From: Parvibaculum sp035325945
GTDB lineage: Bacteria > Pseudomonadota > Alphaproteobacteria > Parvibaculales > Parvibaculaceae
NCBI RefSeq assembly: GCF_035325945.1
Contig: NZ_DAOKYX010000003.1
Span: 62,001-126,000 of the forward strand
Length of the DNA stretch: 64,000 nt
Reading direction: 5' to 3'
This document shows, piece after piece, positions 56,657 through 64,000 of this stretch (position 1 is its first letter; every line of letters starts with the position of its first letter). The position numbers and the translations under genes were made by a program. Below the pieces are notes generated by a model. That model saw only the letters and a program-made list of their open reading frames with translations. It had not been told where the DNA came from and searched no databases.

Positions 56657-57289
56657 TCAGATCTCCGGCCGCCGCAGAAGCGGGCGGGCATGGGCAAGCG
56701 TCAGCAGATATTTCGAATATTCGGCCACGAGCAGCTTCGTCGTGCCGGGAAAATCCCACCAGCCATCGAGATGCAGCGTGTCCTGCACGACAGGGAAGGG
56801 CGTGATCGAGATGCCGGGCATGGCGCGCTTCAGCTCCAGCGTCGCGCGCGGCACGTGATAGGTCGATGTGACGAGGATGATCGAGCGATACTGATGCGTG
56901 CGCACCCATTCGGCCGTCTCGTTCGCATTGCCGATGGTGTTCTCGGCCTGGCGGCCGACATCGACGCAGCAGTCGAACTTTCCGGCGGGCCCCGCGATCA
57001 TGCGCCTGACGGTTCCGATCTTCACTTCGGGGTGGACGCCGGTGATGAGCAGCCGCTGGCCCTTGCCGTCTACGAGCAGCTTGTAGGCTTCGGTGATGCG
57101 GCCTTCGCCGCCCGTCAGCGCGACGATGCCGTCGGCGACCGGCACATCATCAGGCGGCCTGCGGTCGAGCTCGGCCGCAAAGACAAAAAAGCCCACGACA
57201 TAGGCGGTCAGCGCAAGGCCCGCGATGCCTGTCAGGCCGCGCGCGATCCGTCGCCTCATTCCGCCTCGCAGCGCAGTCTCCGCCGCCAT
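56657..57289 (-). CDS. YdcF/SanA-like DUF218 membrane protein
   Basis: A 210-residue protein. A membrane helix ('TGIAGLALTAYVVGFFVFAA') leads into a DUF218 domain: 'DGIVALTGGEGRITEAYKLL', 'LLITGVHPEVK', 'ENTIGNANETAEWVRTHQYR' and 'IILVTSTYHVPRATLELKRA'. DUF218 proteins such as SanA, ElyC and YdcF are linked to envelope integrity, but their biochemistry is incomplete. ATG 57289 is the earliest plausible start; 57259 is the alternative. The open frame continues upstream through the run of N bases, so the start choice is affected by the assembly gap. Confidence 0.82.
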   Translation of the reverse strand: MAAETALRGGMRRRIARGLTGIAGLALTAYVVGFFVFAAELDRRPPDDVPVADGIVALTGGEGRITEAYKLLVDGKGQRLLITGVHPEVKIGTVRRMIAGPAGKFDCCVDVGRQAENTIGNANETAEWVRTHQYRSIILVTSTYHVPRATLELKRAMPGISITPFPVVQDTLHLDGWWDFPGTTKLLVAEYSKYLLTLAHARPLLRRPEI

Positions 57290-57315
57290 CTTTCCGCTAC
57301 CTGCAAATTTACGCA

Positions 57316-57358
57316 CCGTTCCGGTGTCCGGGGACCGAAACGGGGGGTCCCGGAACGG
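57316..57358. terminator. Inverted repeat between ftsX and the YdcF-like gene
   Basis: CCGTTCCGG (57316-57324) and CCGGAACGG (57350-57358) are perfect 9-bp arms enclosing a G/C-rich loop with tandem similar units. Read on the minus strand it follows ftsX and could end its transcript. Its repetitive nature likely explains the assembly break next to it. Confidence 0.5.
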
Positions 57359-57384
57359 GGGGACTGTAGCATAGAGGCGGGAGG
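57330..57384. repeat. 55-bp sequence flanking the assembly gap, left copy
   Basis: This 55-bp stretch is identical to 57485-57539 on the other side of the N run. It includes G-rich repeats (CGGGGGG twice). It is probably the same genomic segment counted twice at contig ends rather than a real duplication. Confidence 0.8.
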
Positions 57385-57484
57385 NNNNNNNNNNNNNNNN
57401 NNNNNNNNNNNNNNNNNNNNNNNNNNNNNNNNNNNNNNNNNNNNNNNNNNNNNNNNNNNNNNNNNNNNNNNNNNNNNNNNNNNN
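57385..57484. other. Assembly gap: 100 N
   Basis: Exactly 100 N bases. Both flanks are the same 55-bp sequence, so the true distance may be zero or negative. Any open frame running through it is not real evidence of a gene. Confidence 0.99.
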
Positions 57485-57539
57485 GGGGACCGAAACGGGG
57501 GGTCCCGGAACGGGGGGACTGTAGCATAGAGGCGGGAGG
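57485..57539. repeat. 55-bp sequence flanking the assembly gap, right copy
   Basis: Identical copy of 57330-57384. It ends two bases before the ftsX stop region. Likely an overlap of contig ends. Confidence 0.8.
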
Positions 57540-57540
57540 C

Positions 57541-58500
57541 TTAAAGCAGGCGGTGGAGCGTTCTGATGACGGTCAATCGCGCGGTGACGAGGGCGACGAG
57601 CGCGGCGATGAGCGGCACGGCAAGGAGCGCGGGATAGAATTCCGGGCGCAGGCCAGAAGCCGGAACGAGGAAGAGGCTCGTGGCATGGCCGTATTGTCCG
57701 AGAGCGAGGAATGTCGCGACGGAAAGCGCAAGGCCGATGGCGCCGCCTCTGAGGCCGAGATGAAGGAAATGGCGCTCGATCTCCGCGGCGATGAAGCGGT
57801 CGCGCGCGCCGATGAGATTCAGAACCTCGACGACCTCGCGATTGGCGGAAAGACCGGCGCGCGTCGCGAAGGTGACGATGGCGATGGTCGTCGCTGCGAC
57901 GACGGCGAGCACGGCATAGGCGAGCCATTCGACGGAATGCGCGGTGCGGATGAGTTCTGCGTGCCAGCGGCGATGCGTGTCGAGGCGGGCGCCGGGCGCC
58001 GCGGCGGCGATGCGTTCTGCGAGTGCGTCGAAATCGGGCGGCGAATTGGGGTCGATCCGCACATCGACGAGATGCGGCAGCGGCAGGTCCTCGGTCACAT
58101 TGCCCTGACCGAGCCAGGGTTCGAGCAGGCCCGCCACATCGGCATTGGTGAGCGCGCGGGCGGAAAGCACGCCCTGCGTGCCCGAAAGCACATTGAGGAC
58201 GGCATCGGTCTGATCGGCCTGCGACATGGCGGGCGAGGGTTTCACCTCGACGGTGAGCGCGCCCGAAAGCTCGCGCGCCCATTCGGCCGAGGTGTGGCCC
58301 ACCGTGAGCGCGGTGCCGAGGGCGAGGCTTGCGAGAAAGCACATGGCGGCGACGACGAGAATGAGCGGGAGGCCCGTTGCGCCAGCCGCCGGCATGACGC
58401 TCCGCGTCTCGACGATGAGCGCCTTGAGCCTTTCGCCGAGGCCGCGCCTTTCGGCCGTTTCGTGATGGGCGCTTGGGCGCGCTGCGGCAGGATCAGCCAC
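57541..58500 (-). CDS. ftsX: Cell-division permease-like protein FtsX
   Basis: A 319-residue inner-membrane protein with four predicted spans: one after an N-terminal cytosolic segment ('GLPLILVVAAMCFLASLALG'), then a large periplasmic loop, and three more near the C-terminus ('LAYAVLAVVAATTIAIVTFA' and so on). 'ANREVVEVLNLIGARDRFIA' is the conserved FtsX region that contacts FtsE. With FtsE it controls peptidoglycan hydrolases at the septum. GTG 58500 is inferred as the start; it overlaps ftsE by eight bases, so the two are translationally coupled. The 3' end lies next to the assembly gap but appears complete. Confidence 0.92.
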   Translation of the reverse strand: MADPAAARPSAHHETAERRGLGERLKALIVETRSVMPAAGATGLPLILVVAAMCFLASLALGTALTVGHTSAEWARELSGALTVEVKPSPAMSQADQTDAVLNVLSGTQGVLSARALTNADVAGLLEPWLGQGNVTEDLPLPHLVDVRIDPNSPPDFDALAERIAAAAPGARLDTHRRWHAELIRTAHSVEWLAYAVLAVVAATTIAIVTFATRAGLSANREVVEVLNLIGARDRFIAAEIERHFLHLGLRGGAIGLALSVATFLALGQYGHATSLFLVPASGLRPEFYPALLAVPLIAALVALVTARLTVIRTLHRLL

Positions 58501-59152
58501 GGATGGCGAGCCTCCCGTTGTTGAGCACGAGTTCGGGCGCGCCCGCCGCCTCGACCAGCGCATGATCGTGGGTGGCGATCAGAACCGAAGTGCCGAGGCG
58601 ATTGAGCTCGACGAAAAGGCGCAGGAGCCGCTTGCCCATTTCCGGGTCCACATTGCCGGTCGGCTCGTCCGCGAGCAGAACGTCGGGCTGGGCGACCACG
58701 GCACGGGCGATGGCGGCACGCTGCTTCTCGCCGCCCGAAAGCGTCGGCGGCTTTGCGTGCATGCGCTCGCCGAGGCCGACCCAGGAGAGAAGCTCCTTCA
58801 CATCGGCGCGGTAGCTTTCCTCCGACCGGCCCTGTATGCGCAGCGGCAGCGCGACATTCTCATAGGTGGTCAGATGATCGAGCAGGCGGAATTCCTGAAA
58901 GACGACGCCGATGCGACGGCGGAGATCGGGAAGCTCCGCGCGGGGAAGCGTCGCGACGTCCCGCCCGAACATGGTGATGAGGCCGCGCGAGGGGTGCGAA
59001 GCGAGAAACATCAGTTTCAGCAGCGAGGTCTTGCCTGCTCCCGACGGGCCGGTGAGAAAGTGAAAGGAGCCGGCGGCGAGGTGAAAGCTCACATCGCGCA
59101 GGATTTCCGGCCCCATGCCATAACGCATGCCCACATTCTCGAAGCGAATCAT
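58493..59152 (-). CDS. ftsE: Cell-division ATP-binding protein FtsE
   Basis: A 219-residue ABC-type ATPase. Walker A is 'TGPSGAGKTSLLKLMF' (residues 34-42), the Q-loop is 'GVVFQEFRLLDHLTTYENVA', the signature is 'LSGGEKQRAAIARAVV' and Walker B is 'VLLADEPTGNVD'. It pairs with FtsX, encoded next, to activate septal cell-wall hydrolysis. A perfect CtrA-type box lies 77 bp upstream of its ATG, in the divergent spacer with the zinc-ribbon gene, so it could affect either direction. Confidence 0.95.
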   Translation of the reverse strand: MIRFENVGMRYGMGPEILRDVSFHLAAGSFHFLTGPSGAGKTSLLKLMFLASHPSRGLITMFGRDVATLPRAELPDLRRRIGVVFQEFRLLDHLTTYENVALPLRIQGRSEESYRADVKELLSWVGLGERMHAKPPTLSGGEKQRAAIARAVVAQPDVLLADEPTGNVDPEMGKRLLRLFVELNRLGTSVLIATHDHALVEAAGAPELVLNNGRLAIRG

Positions 59153-59228
59153 GCGCTGAAAGGTATCATGGATGAAGGCCGCCGGAAGCTTGCGGAATGG
59201 CTGGCGATGCGCGCCGGCGCTCCGGTCT

Positions 59229-59244
59229 TAATCGGACTTTAACC
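59229..59244. promoter_or_regulatory. Perfect CtrA-type box between ftsE and the zinc-ribbon/hpt/cpdR operon
   Basis: TTAATCGGACTTTAAC matches TTAA-N7-TTAAC exactly. It is 77 bp from the ftsE ATG (minus) and 102 bp from the zinc-ribbon ATG (plus). Cell-cycle genes on both sides (FtsEX and CpdR) make CtrA control plausible. Confidence 0.7.
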
Positions 59245-59345
59245 ATGATGCGGGTTTCAATAGGCTTTGGCGAAGAGGCTTCCCGCGGGATGCCTCTAAG
59301 CTCGCCACAGGTCGTTCACGGCTCAAAGTTTCGGCAAATACCCGG

Positions 59346-60281
59346 ATGATCATTACCTGCCCGTCCTGCTCGACACGCTATCCGGTGGATGCGGCCTCCT
59401 TTGCGCCTTCGGGGCGCAAGGTGCGATGCGCCAAATGCGGCCATAGCTGGCATCAGGCGCCGCCGACCGATCTGCCCCGCAAAGGGGAAGCGGCGATCGA
59501 GGACGACATAGGCTTCGCGGATACGGCGGATGTGGCGGGTGCGGCAGGCGAGGCGGAAGCGCCCGCGGCCGATCCTCTGCCCACCCTCCCGGCTGGCGGT
59601 CCGCTCTTCAAGAGCAAGGCCGAGGTTCCGGCCTCCGCAGATGCGCCGGGCGAGGACGCATCCGGCGCCGACGCATCCAGCGCCGACGTGGCGCCGCCCT
59701 CGCAGCTCGGCAATGGCGGCAGGCTCCGCGCCTTCATTCACAACGCCGCCTCGACGCGGCGCGGCCGTGTGCTCGGCGCGATCGGCTGGGTGCTGCTCGT
59801 CGGCTTTGTCGGCAGCACCGCCTATGCGGGCTGGCACTGGCGGCAGGACATCGCCGTGCGATGGCCCGCGACGACGACGCTTTATGCGGCGGTGGACAAA
59901 CCCATCAATCTGCGCGGCTTCGAGTTGCGCGGCGTCGGCTATGAGCGCCAGACCGAGAACGGCCTGCCCGTTCTCGCAATCAAGGGCGAGGTCGTGAATG
60001 TAAGCGGCGAGCGGCGCGCCGTGCCGCGCCTCAGGGTCGCGCTTTTCGATCAGCACCAGCGGGAGCTTTATCACTGGACCTTCGCGCTCGTCGAAAAGGA
60101 CATCGCCCCCATGGAATCGGCGAGCTTCGTCACGCGGCTTTCGAGCCCGCCGGTCGAGGCGCGCGATCTCGAACTGCGCTTCGTGCAGAAGGGCGAGGAT
60201 CGCGAAGCCGCGAAGGCCGAGGCAGAGGGAGATGCGACCTCGGGCGAGAAGATGCTCCCGTCCGAAACGGCCGGCCACTAA
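59346..60281 (+). CDS. Zinc-ribbon membrane protein (MJ0042/DUF3426-like)
   Basis: A 311-residue protein. The N-terminal zinc ribbon 'MIITCPSCSTRYPVDAASF' pairs with 'KVRCAKCGHSWHQAP' to give two CxxC knuckles. An acidic, Ala/Pro-rich linker (about 50-125) follows, then a membrane helix ('VLGAIGWVLLVGFVGSTAYA') and a DUF3426-type periplasmic domain including 'LRGFELRGVGYERQTENGLP'. The family is common in alphaproteobacteria and its function is unclear. It is three bases before the hypoxanthine phosphoribosyltransferase gene, so the genes are an operon behind the CtrA-type box. Confidence 0.85.
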   Translation: MIITCPSCSTRYPVDAASFAPSGRKVRCAKCGHSWHQAPPTDLPRKGEAAIEDDIGFADTADVAGAAGEAEAPAADPLPTLPAGGPLFKSKAEVPASADAPGEDASGADASSADVAPPSQLGNGGRLRAFIHNAASTRRGRVLGAIGWVLLVGFVGSTAYAGWHWRQDIAVRWPATTTLYAAVDKPINLRGFELRGVGYERQTENGLPVLAIKGEVVNVSGERRAVPRLRVALFDQHQRELYHWTFALVEKDIAPMESASFVTRLSSPPVEARDLELRFVQKGEDREAAKAEAEGDATSGEKMLPSETAGH

Positions 60282-60284
60282 CGC

Positions 60285-60830
60285 ATGGCAGGGTCCGGCG
60301 CCGGCGACGCGCGCATCTCCGTCCTCTATTCGGCCGAGGCTCTTTCAGCGCGGGTGCATGAGCTTGCGCGCGAGATCGTGGCGCGCATGGGGCCACGGCC
60401 TCTCATCGTGCCGATCCTCAAGGGGAGCTTCGTCTTCGCCGCCGATCTCATGCGCGCGCTCCACGATGCCGGAGCGGCGCCCGACATGGATTTCCTCAGC
60501 CTGTCGAGTTATGGCGCCGGCCGGACGTCGCGCGGCGAGGTGACGATCCTGCGCGACACGGAGGTTCCCATCGAGGGCCGCGACGTGCTCATCATCGACG
60601 ACATACTCGAATCGGGCCGCACGCTTGCCTTCGCCAGGGATCTGATGGCGGCGCGGCATGCCCGCACGATCCTCACCTGCGTGCTGCTCGACAAGCCGGG
60701 CAAGCTCGCCACCCAGTTGAAGGCCGATTTCGTGGGCTTCGAATGCCCCGATGTTTTCGTCGTCGGCTATGGCATGGATGCGGCCCATGCGTTCCGCCAG
60801 CTTCCCTTCGTCGGCTTCGTGGAGGAGTGA
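60285..60830 (+). CDS. hpt: Hypoxanthine phosphoribosyltransferase
   Basis: A 181-residue phosphoribosyltransferase. The PRPP-binding loop is 'VLIIDDILESGRTLAFARDL', with 'PLIVPILKGSFVFAADLMRA' and 'DFLSLSSYGAGRTSRGEV' upstream, all typical of hypoxanthine/guanine salvage. The catalytic flexible loop contains the SYG segment. It recycles hypoxanthine and guanine with PRPP. It is between the zinc-ribbon gene and CpdR with 3-base gaps, in the same operon. A role beyond salvage is not indicated. Confidence 0.92.
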   Translation: MAGSGAGDARISVLYSAEALSARVHELAREIVARMGPRPLIVPILKGSFVFAADLMRALHDAGAAPDMDFLSLSSYGAGRTSRGEVTILRDTEVPIEGRDVLIIDDILESGRTLAFARDLMAARHARTILTCVLLDKPGKLATQLKADFVGFECPDVFVVGYGMDAAHAFRQLPFVGFVEE

Positions 60831-60833
60831 GCG

Positions 60834-61217
60834 ATGGCGCGCATTCTCATCGCCGAAGACGAGCCGAGCGTCCGGGCCTTCATCACGCGGGCGCTCGAAG
60901 GGGTCGGGCACCAGGTCGAGGCGGCCGGCGATGGCAGCGAGGCGCTCGCGGCGCTCGAGCGGGCGCGGGCGGGCGGCAGGCCGCATGAGCTTCTGCTCAC
61001 GGATATCCTGATGCCGGTGATGGACGGTATCTCGCTGGCGCTTGCCGCCGCGCGCGATGCGCCCGACATGCCGATCCTGCTCATGACGGGCTATTCCGAC
61101 CAGCGCGAGCGCGCCCACGGGCTCGAGGCGATCATCAGCGACATTCTGCTCAAGCCGTTCACGCTCGACGAGCTTGTCGAGCGCATCGAACAGGCGCTGG
61201 TGCAATACCCGCGCTGA
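60834..61217 (+). CDS. cpdR: CpdR-like single-domain response regulator
   Basis: A 127-residue receiver domain without an output domain. Acidic residues are 'LIAEDEPSVRAFITRALE', the phosphorylated Asp57 is in 'LLLTDILMPVMDGISLALAA', the Thr is in 'ILLMTGYSDQRERAHG', and Lys is in 'ILLKPFTLDELVERIEQ'. In Caulobacter, unphosphorylated CpdR recruits ClpXP to degrade CtrA and PdeA. The gene is downstream of a perfect CtrA box through the zinc-ribbon and hpt genes, suggesting feedback. CpdR assignment is based on the short receiver and its DILMPVMDG pattern. Other receivers are possible. Confidence 0.83.
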   Translation: MARILIAEDEPSVRAFITRALEGVGHQVEAAGDGSEALAALERARAGGRPHELLLTDILMPVMDGISLALAAARDAPDMPILLMTGYSDQRERAHGLEAIISDILLKPFTLDELVERIEQALVQYPR

Positions 61218-61219
61218 AA

Positions 61220-63841
61220 TCAGAAGCGCTTCAGCAGGCGGTCGAGATAGTCGAGTTCGATCTTCGGCCGGCCAAGCTCGCCCGCGCGGCGGCGCAATTC
61301 CTCGATGATTTCCCGCGCGCGCTGAATGTCGATCTTGTCGGGCACGGCGACATCGGCGCCGAGATCGGTGCCTGAACTCGGCAGCGAGCGGCCAAGAGGG
61401 TCCATATTGTTGCCATTGCCGCGTCCGGTCGTGCCGCGGCGCCCGGCCATGCTCTGCATCAGCTGATCGGCAAGCCCCTGCGCGCCTTCGCGCAGGCCTG
61501 CTATGGCCTGTCCCTGCGCGCCCGTCGCCCGGTCGGCGCGGCCTTCGCCGAGGCGCTCGCCCGCGCTTTCCATCGACCGGCCCGCCTTGTCGAGCGATGA
61601 GGGCACCTTCGCCCCCGACTTGCCGAGGTCGCGGATGATGCCGTCGAGTTCCTGCCGCAGCGCCTCCTGCGCGCGCTTCAGCTCCTCGAGGGATTTGCCT
61701 GCGTGCTTTCCGCCCGCCTTGCCGCCCGTGCCGTTCCCGCCCGCCGTCGCGCCGCCCTGGCCGCCCTGGCCGCTCTGGCGGAAGGTTTCGTCCATGAGCT
61801 GGCGCTGCCGGTCGATGAGCTTGCCCATGCGATCGACGCCCTGCGCCATCGCCTGCTCGCTCTCGCTCATGGCCTCGTTGCCCTGCTGCGGCACGCGCAT
61901 GTTTTCCATGATCGCCTGCAACTGCTCGAGCATGGCCTTGGCCTGTTCGCGCGCGCCGGTGCGGGCAAGCTCGCTGATGGCGCTCAGCATCTTCTCGAGC
62001 TGATCGCGGTCGATGGTCTGGCCGTCGCGGGGCGCGAATTGCTCCATCCGGTTCGGCATGTTGCCGCCCCGCGCGGCGAGCGAATCCATGTAGCGCTTGA
62101 AGCTTTCCTTGAGTTCGTCCAGCAGCCGCTCGATCTCGTCATTGCCGGCGCCTCTGGCGAGCGCATCGTTGAGCGCGTCGCGGGTGCGGCGCAGATCGCT
62201 CTCGGCGAGCGAGAGATCGCCATCCTCGATGTGCAGCGCGGTCGCCCAGAGGAGATCGAAAATGCCGTTGAGGTCGCTCTCATGTCCGGCGCTGGTGAGC
62301 CGCCAATAGGCCGAGCGCAGCGCGAGATAGACGGTGGTGTCGTCGATATAGCGTTCCGCATCATGCGTGAAGGCGTCGATGACGCTGGCGATGCGGGGCG
62401 TCGATGCGGGGTCGAGCGCGAGTGCGCGGCGCTGCTCGACGATGGCGGCGGCGAGCGGTTTCCTGAAGTCGCGGGCGGGCAGCGTCATGGCGACGGGCTC
62501 GCTCACACCTTCCTGTTTCGCGTCGTCCTCGGCGACGAGCGTGATGGTGACGGGCAGGCCCGCCCAGGGGTGCGGGGTGAGGTCGACATAGGTTTCGCCG
62601 CTCGCATCGCGGGGCCGGAGCGTGGGGAGCGCCAGCTTGATGACGGGCGGGGTGACATGCGGCACGGGCTTCGCGTGAGTGGCCTGTTTCGCGGCGCCGG
62701 GCCTCGGCTTCGGAGTCGAAACGGCGGGCGGTGGCGGCGGCGGCGCGCCGAGCGCGATGCGCGCCTCGGCGCTCACCACGCCATAGTCGTCATGAACCTT
62801 GTAGGCAAAGCGAAGCGAGCCGGTGGCGGTCTTCTCGATGGGCTTGGTGAGCGCGATGGTGGGCTTCTCGTCCGGGATGACGGCGATGTTCCAGCTCCGG
62901 ACGACGCGGCCGCCGACGGTCAGCGCGAATTCGGTCGCGTCGGCGAGCTTCGTGTCGACGACGTAGTTGCGGTCGCCGGTATCTTCGAGAAGTTCGGGTT
63001 TGCTGCGCTCCCCGCGCTCGCCGGAGGCCGACTGGAGCGCTGGCGGATTGCGGGGACCGTGAACGCGGATGGAAAAGGCGCTGTTCACGGGCACGGTCAG
63101 CGTTTCGCCGTTCGCGGGCGTTCCGCCGGGCTCGGCGCGGCTCAGATAGATCGGCGCGCGCCCCGTATAGGCGGGCGGCGTGACCCAGGCTTCGATGGAG
63201 AGGGTCTTCGCTGCGCCGACGCCGGGCAGCAGGGCCGATGCGACGCGCCGCATCCGTCCGTCGCCGGTGCCCGCAAGCGCCACGACGAGGAGCATGGCGA
63301 CGATCGCGCGCAGCGCATAGGGGTCGCGCGTGGCAAGGCCGGGCGAGGGCAGGCCGAGCCTCAGCTTCCGCAGGCGGTCCGCGACCCAGTTCTGGTGGGC
63401 GCGCCACAGCGCGGCGTCGCCGCTGCCGGGCGCGGGCAGGTCTTCATAGGCGGCAAGCGGCCGGTGGGCGAGACCGGACACGCGCTCCAGATGGCGCAGG
63501 GCCGCATCGCGGTCGGGCCAGCGCAGCCCCATGAGTCCGCGCCAGACGAGCCATGCCATGAGAAGGGCCGAGGCGCCGAGCAGCGCCCAGTGGAGCGCCA
63601 TGGGCAGCCGCTGAAAGGCGCCGAAAAGGGCAAGGCTGAGGAAAATGCCGGCGAGCCCCACGGGCGGCCAGAGCGCGGGCCAGAGCGTCTCCCAGACGAG
63701 GAGGATGCGCGCGATCCCGATGCGCCGCTCGACGCGCGGCGGCAATCTGCGCGCGCCCTTCGCGGGAGCTTTGTCCTGGGGCTCTTTGCTATCGGGGCCG
63801 CTCAAATCTCGCGCCTCTCGCCGGGCCTGACACCGGAACAT
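61220..63841 (-). CDS. TIGR02302/DUF4175 large membrane protein
   Basis: An 873-residue protein with two or three N-terminal membrane spans ('PALWPPVGLAGIFLSLALFG' and 'LHWALLGASALLMAWLVWRG') and another near residue 185. The periplasmic part of about 400 residues includes 'RIHVHGPRN'-like beta-rich motifs. A Gln/Met/Gly-rich helical C-terminus contains 'GGQGGATAGGNGTGGKAGGK' and 'EELKRAQEALRQELDG'. It matches the TIGR02302 family, conserved in alphaproteobacteria beside lysA with unknown role. The start is ATG 63841; TTG 63805 after GAGAGG is a possible alternative. Confidence 0.85.
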   Translation of the reverse strand: MFRCQARREARDLSGPDSKEPQDKAPAKGARRLPPRVERRIGIARILLVWETLWPALWPPVGLAGIFLSLALFGAFQRLPMALHWALLGASALLMAWLVWRGLMGLRWPDRDAALRHLERVSGLAHRPLAAYEDLPAPGSGDAALWRAHQNWVADRLRKLRLGLPSPGLATRDPYALRAIVAMLLVVALAGTGDGRMRRVASALLPGVGAAKTLSIEAWVTPPAYTGRAPIYLSRAEPGGTPANGETLTVPVNSAFSIRVHGPRNPPALQSASGERGERSKPELLEDTGDRNYVVDTKLADATEFALTVGGRVVRSWNIAVIPDEKPTIALTKPIEKTATGSLRFAYKVHDDYGVVSAEARIALGAPPPPPPAVSTPKPRPGAAKQATHAKPVPHVTPPVIKLALPTLRPRDASGETYVDLTPHPWAGLPVTITLVAEDDAKQEGVSEPVAMTLPARDFRKPLAAAIVEQRRALALDPASTPRIASVIDAFTHDAERYIDDTTVYLALRSAYWRLTSAGHESDLNGIFDLLWATALHIEDGDLSLAESDLRRTRDALNDALARGAGNDEIERLLDELKESFKRYMDSLAARGGNMPNRMEQFAPRDGQTIDRDQLEKMLSAISELARTGAREQAKAMLEQLQAIMENMRVPQQGNEAMSESEQAMAQGVDRMGKLIDRQRQLMDETFRQSGQGGQGGATAGGNGTGGKAGGKHAGKSLEELKRAQEALRQELDGIIRDLGKSGAKVPSSLDKAGRSMESAGERLGEGRADRATGAQGQAIAGLREGAQGLADQLMQSMAGRRGTTGRGNGNNMDPLGRSLPSSGTDLGADVAVPDKIDIQRAREIIEELRRRAGELGRPKIELDYLDRLLKRF

Positions 63842-63905
63842 GATGCGGGAAGCTTGCAGACTTTCCGGGAAAAATCATGCCCCCCCGCCAATCGCGGAAC
63901 CGGCC

Positions 63906-64000
63906 CTAGCGCTTCGGCGATGCCGCAGGCCCGATCCATTGCGGAATCATATCCTGCTTCAGGATTTCGTCATAACTTGGGCGCGCGCGCACCACGGCAT
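63906..64000 (-). CDS. lysA: Diaminopimelate decarboxylase, 3' end (partial)
   Basis: The last 31 codons of an open frame that enters at the window's right edge. The translated end 'AVVRARPSYDEILKQDMIPQ' followed by 'WIGPAASPKR' fits the C-terminal beta-strand and tail of LysA, where 'RPR.TY..L...D..P.WL' is typical. LysA decarboxylates meso-diaminopimelate to lysine with PLP. It would be upstream of the TIGR02302 gene, as commonly seen in alphaproteobacteria. Only the tail is visible, so the catalytic region is outside the window. The 64-bp gap (63842-63905) before the next gene shows no clear signal. Confidence 0.75.
   Translation of the reverse strand, partial: AVVRARPSYDEILKQDMIPQWIGPAASPKR

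Noticed and set aside
57330..57384. CRISPR-like tandem units
   Set aside because: Only two adjacent G-rich units with no spacers; this is an inverted and tandem repeat beside a contig end.
56657..58342. A 561-codon minus-strand frame through the N run
   Set aside because: It exists only because N bases contain no stop codons; it joins an out-of-frame ftsX shadow to the real YdcF-like gene.
1..64000. tRNA, rRNA, insertion sequences, prophage or defence islands
   Set aside because: No cloverleaf, transposase, integrase, phage structural or restriction/toxin gene was recognised on either strand.

Overview
The window is 64 kb of GC-rich, densely coding chromosomal DNA. Gene content points to an alphaproteobacterium, probably Hyphomicrobiales and possibly Parvibaculum-like. 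The markers are a CpdR-type receiver, perfect CtrA-type boxes (TTAA-N7-TTAAC), PhaR with phaAB, metX-metW, class II NrdJ, DUF2125, and lysA next to a TIGR02302/DUF4175 gene. The order assignment is inference; the class is well supported. I see no tRNA, rRNA, CRISPR array, insertion sequence or prophage. A 100-base run of N (57385-57484) lies between two identical 55-bp sequences and marks a scaffold join.

Layout. (1) 0.1-5.9 kb: a TetR regulator, then an aromatic-catabolism locus. A DODA-type LigB dioxygenase is divergent from a TetR-led operon encoding a VOC extradiol dioxygenase, an FAH-family hydrolase and an FAD hydroxylase; paired TGAC-N6-GTCA operators lie between them. (2) 6.1-12.2 kb: a sulfate-uptake island: Rrf2 regulator, periplasmic sulfate-binding protein, an OprP/O-like porin, and CysT-CysW-CysA. 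A shared near-palindrome precedes both the binding-protein and permease genes. (3) 12.5-22.3 kb: thiolase, an EmrAB-type efflux pair with divergent TetR and operator, a MerR regulator, an orphan PotA/UgpC-like ATPase, a type II P-type ATPase, and a small DUF2061 protein behind a Fur-like box. (4) 22.3-26.9 kb: Nudix hydrolase, alanine dehydrogenase, SPOR-like protein behind a CtrA box, rpmF, DUF2817 peptidase-like protein, small membrane protein. (5) 26.9-32.5 kb: the pabB-pabA-pabC folate operon, then a sorbosone-dehydrogenase-like protein fused to cytochrome c, and an alpha/beta hydrolase.

(6) 32.7-40 kb: an auxiliary beta-oxidation pair (2,4-dienoyl-CoA reductase-like SDR and a crotonase), a small HTH/coiled-coil protein, a PAS-GGDEF-EAL protein with a degenerate GGDEF, and the PHB module phaR / phaA-phaB with a strong inverted repeat between. 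(7) 40-45.5 kb: M15-like (DUF882) protein and polysaccharide deacetylase, cupin, gloB, a methyltransferase, and metX-metW. (8) 45.8-48.7 kb: a tyrosine operon of chorismate mutase with a degenerate prephenate-dehydratase-like tail, HisC-type aminotransferase and TyrA. (9) 48.7-53.1 kb: DUF2125, ChaC, YcaQ-like, VOC, CreA and SNase-like genes. (10) 53.4-64 kb: B12-dependent ribonucleotide reductase, PlsC, YdcF-like protein, ftsEX, then a plus-strand operon of zinc-ribbon protein, hypoxanthine phosphoribosyltransferase and CpdR behind a second CtrA box, then the large TIGR02302 protein and the 3' end of lysA.

Most genes are core metabolism and housekeeping. The most unusual parts are the sulfate island with its own outer-membrane porin and shared operator, the aromatic locus with two unrelated extradiol dioxygenases, and the two CtrA boxes.
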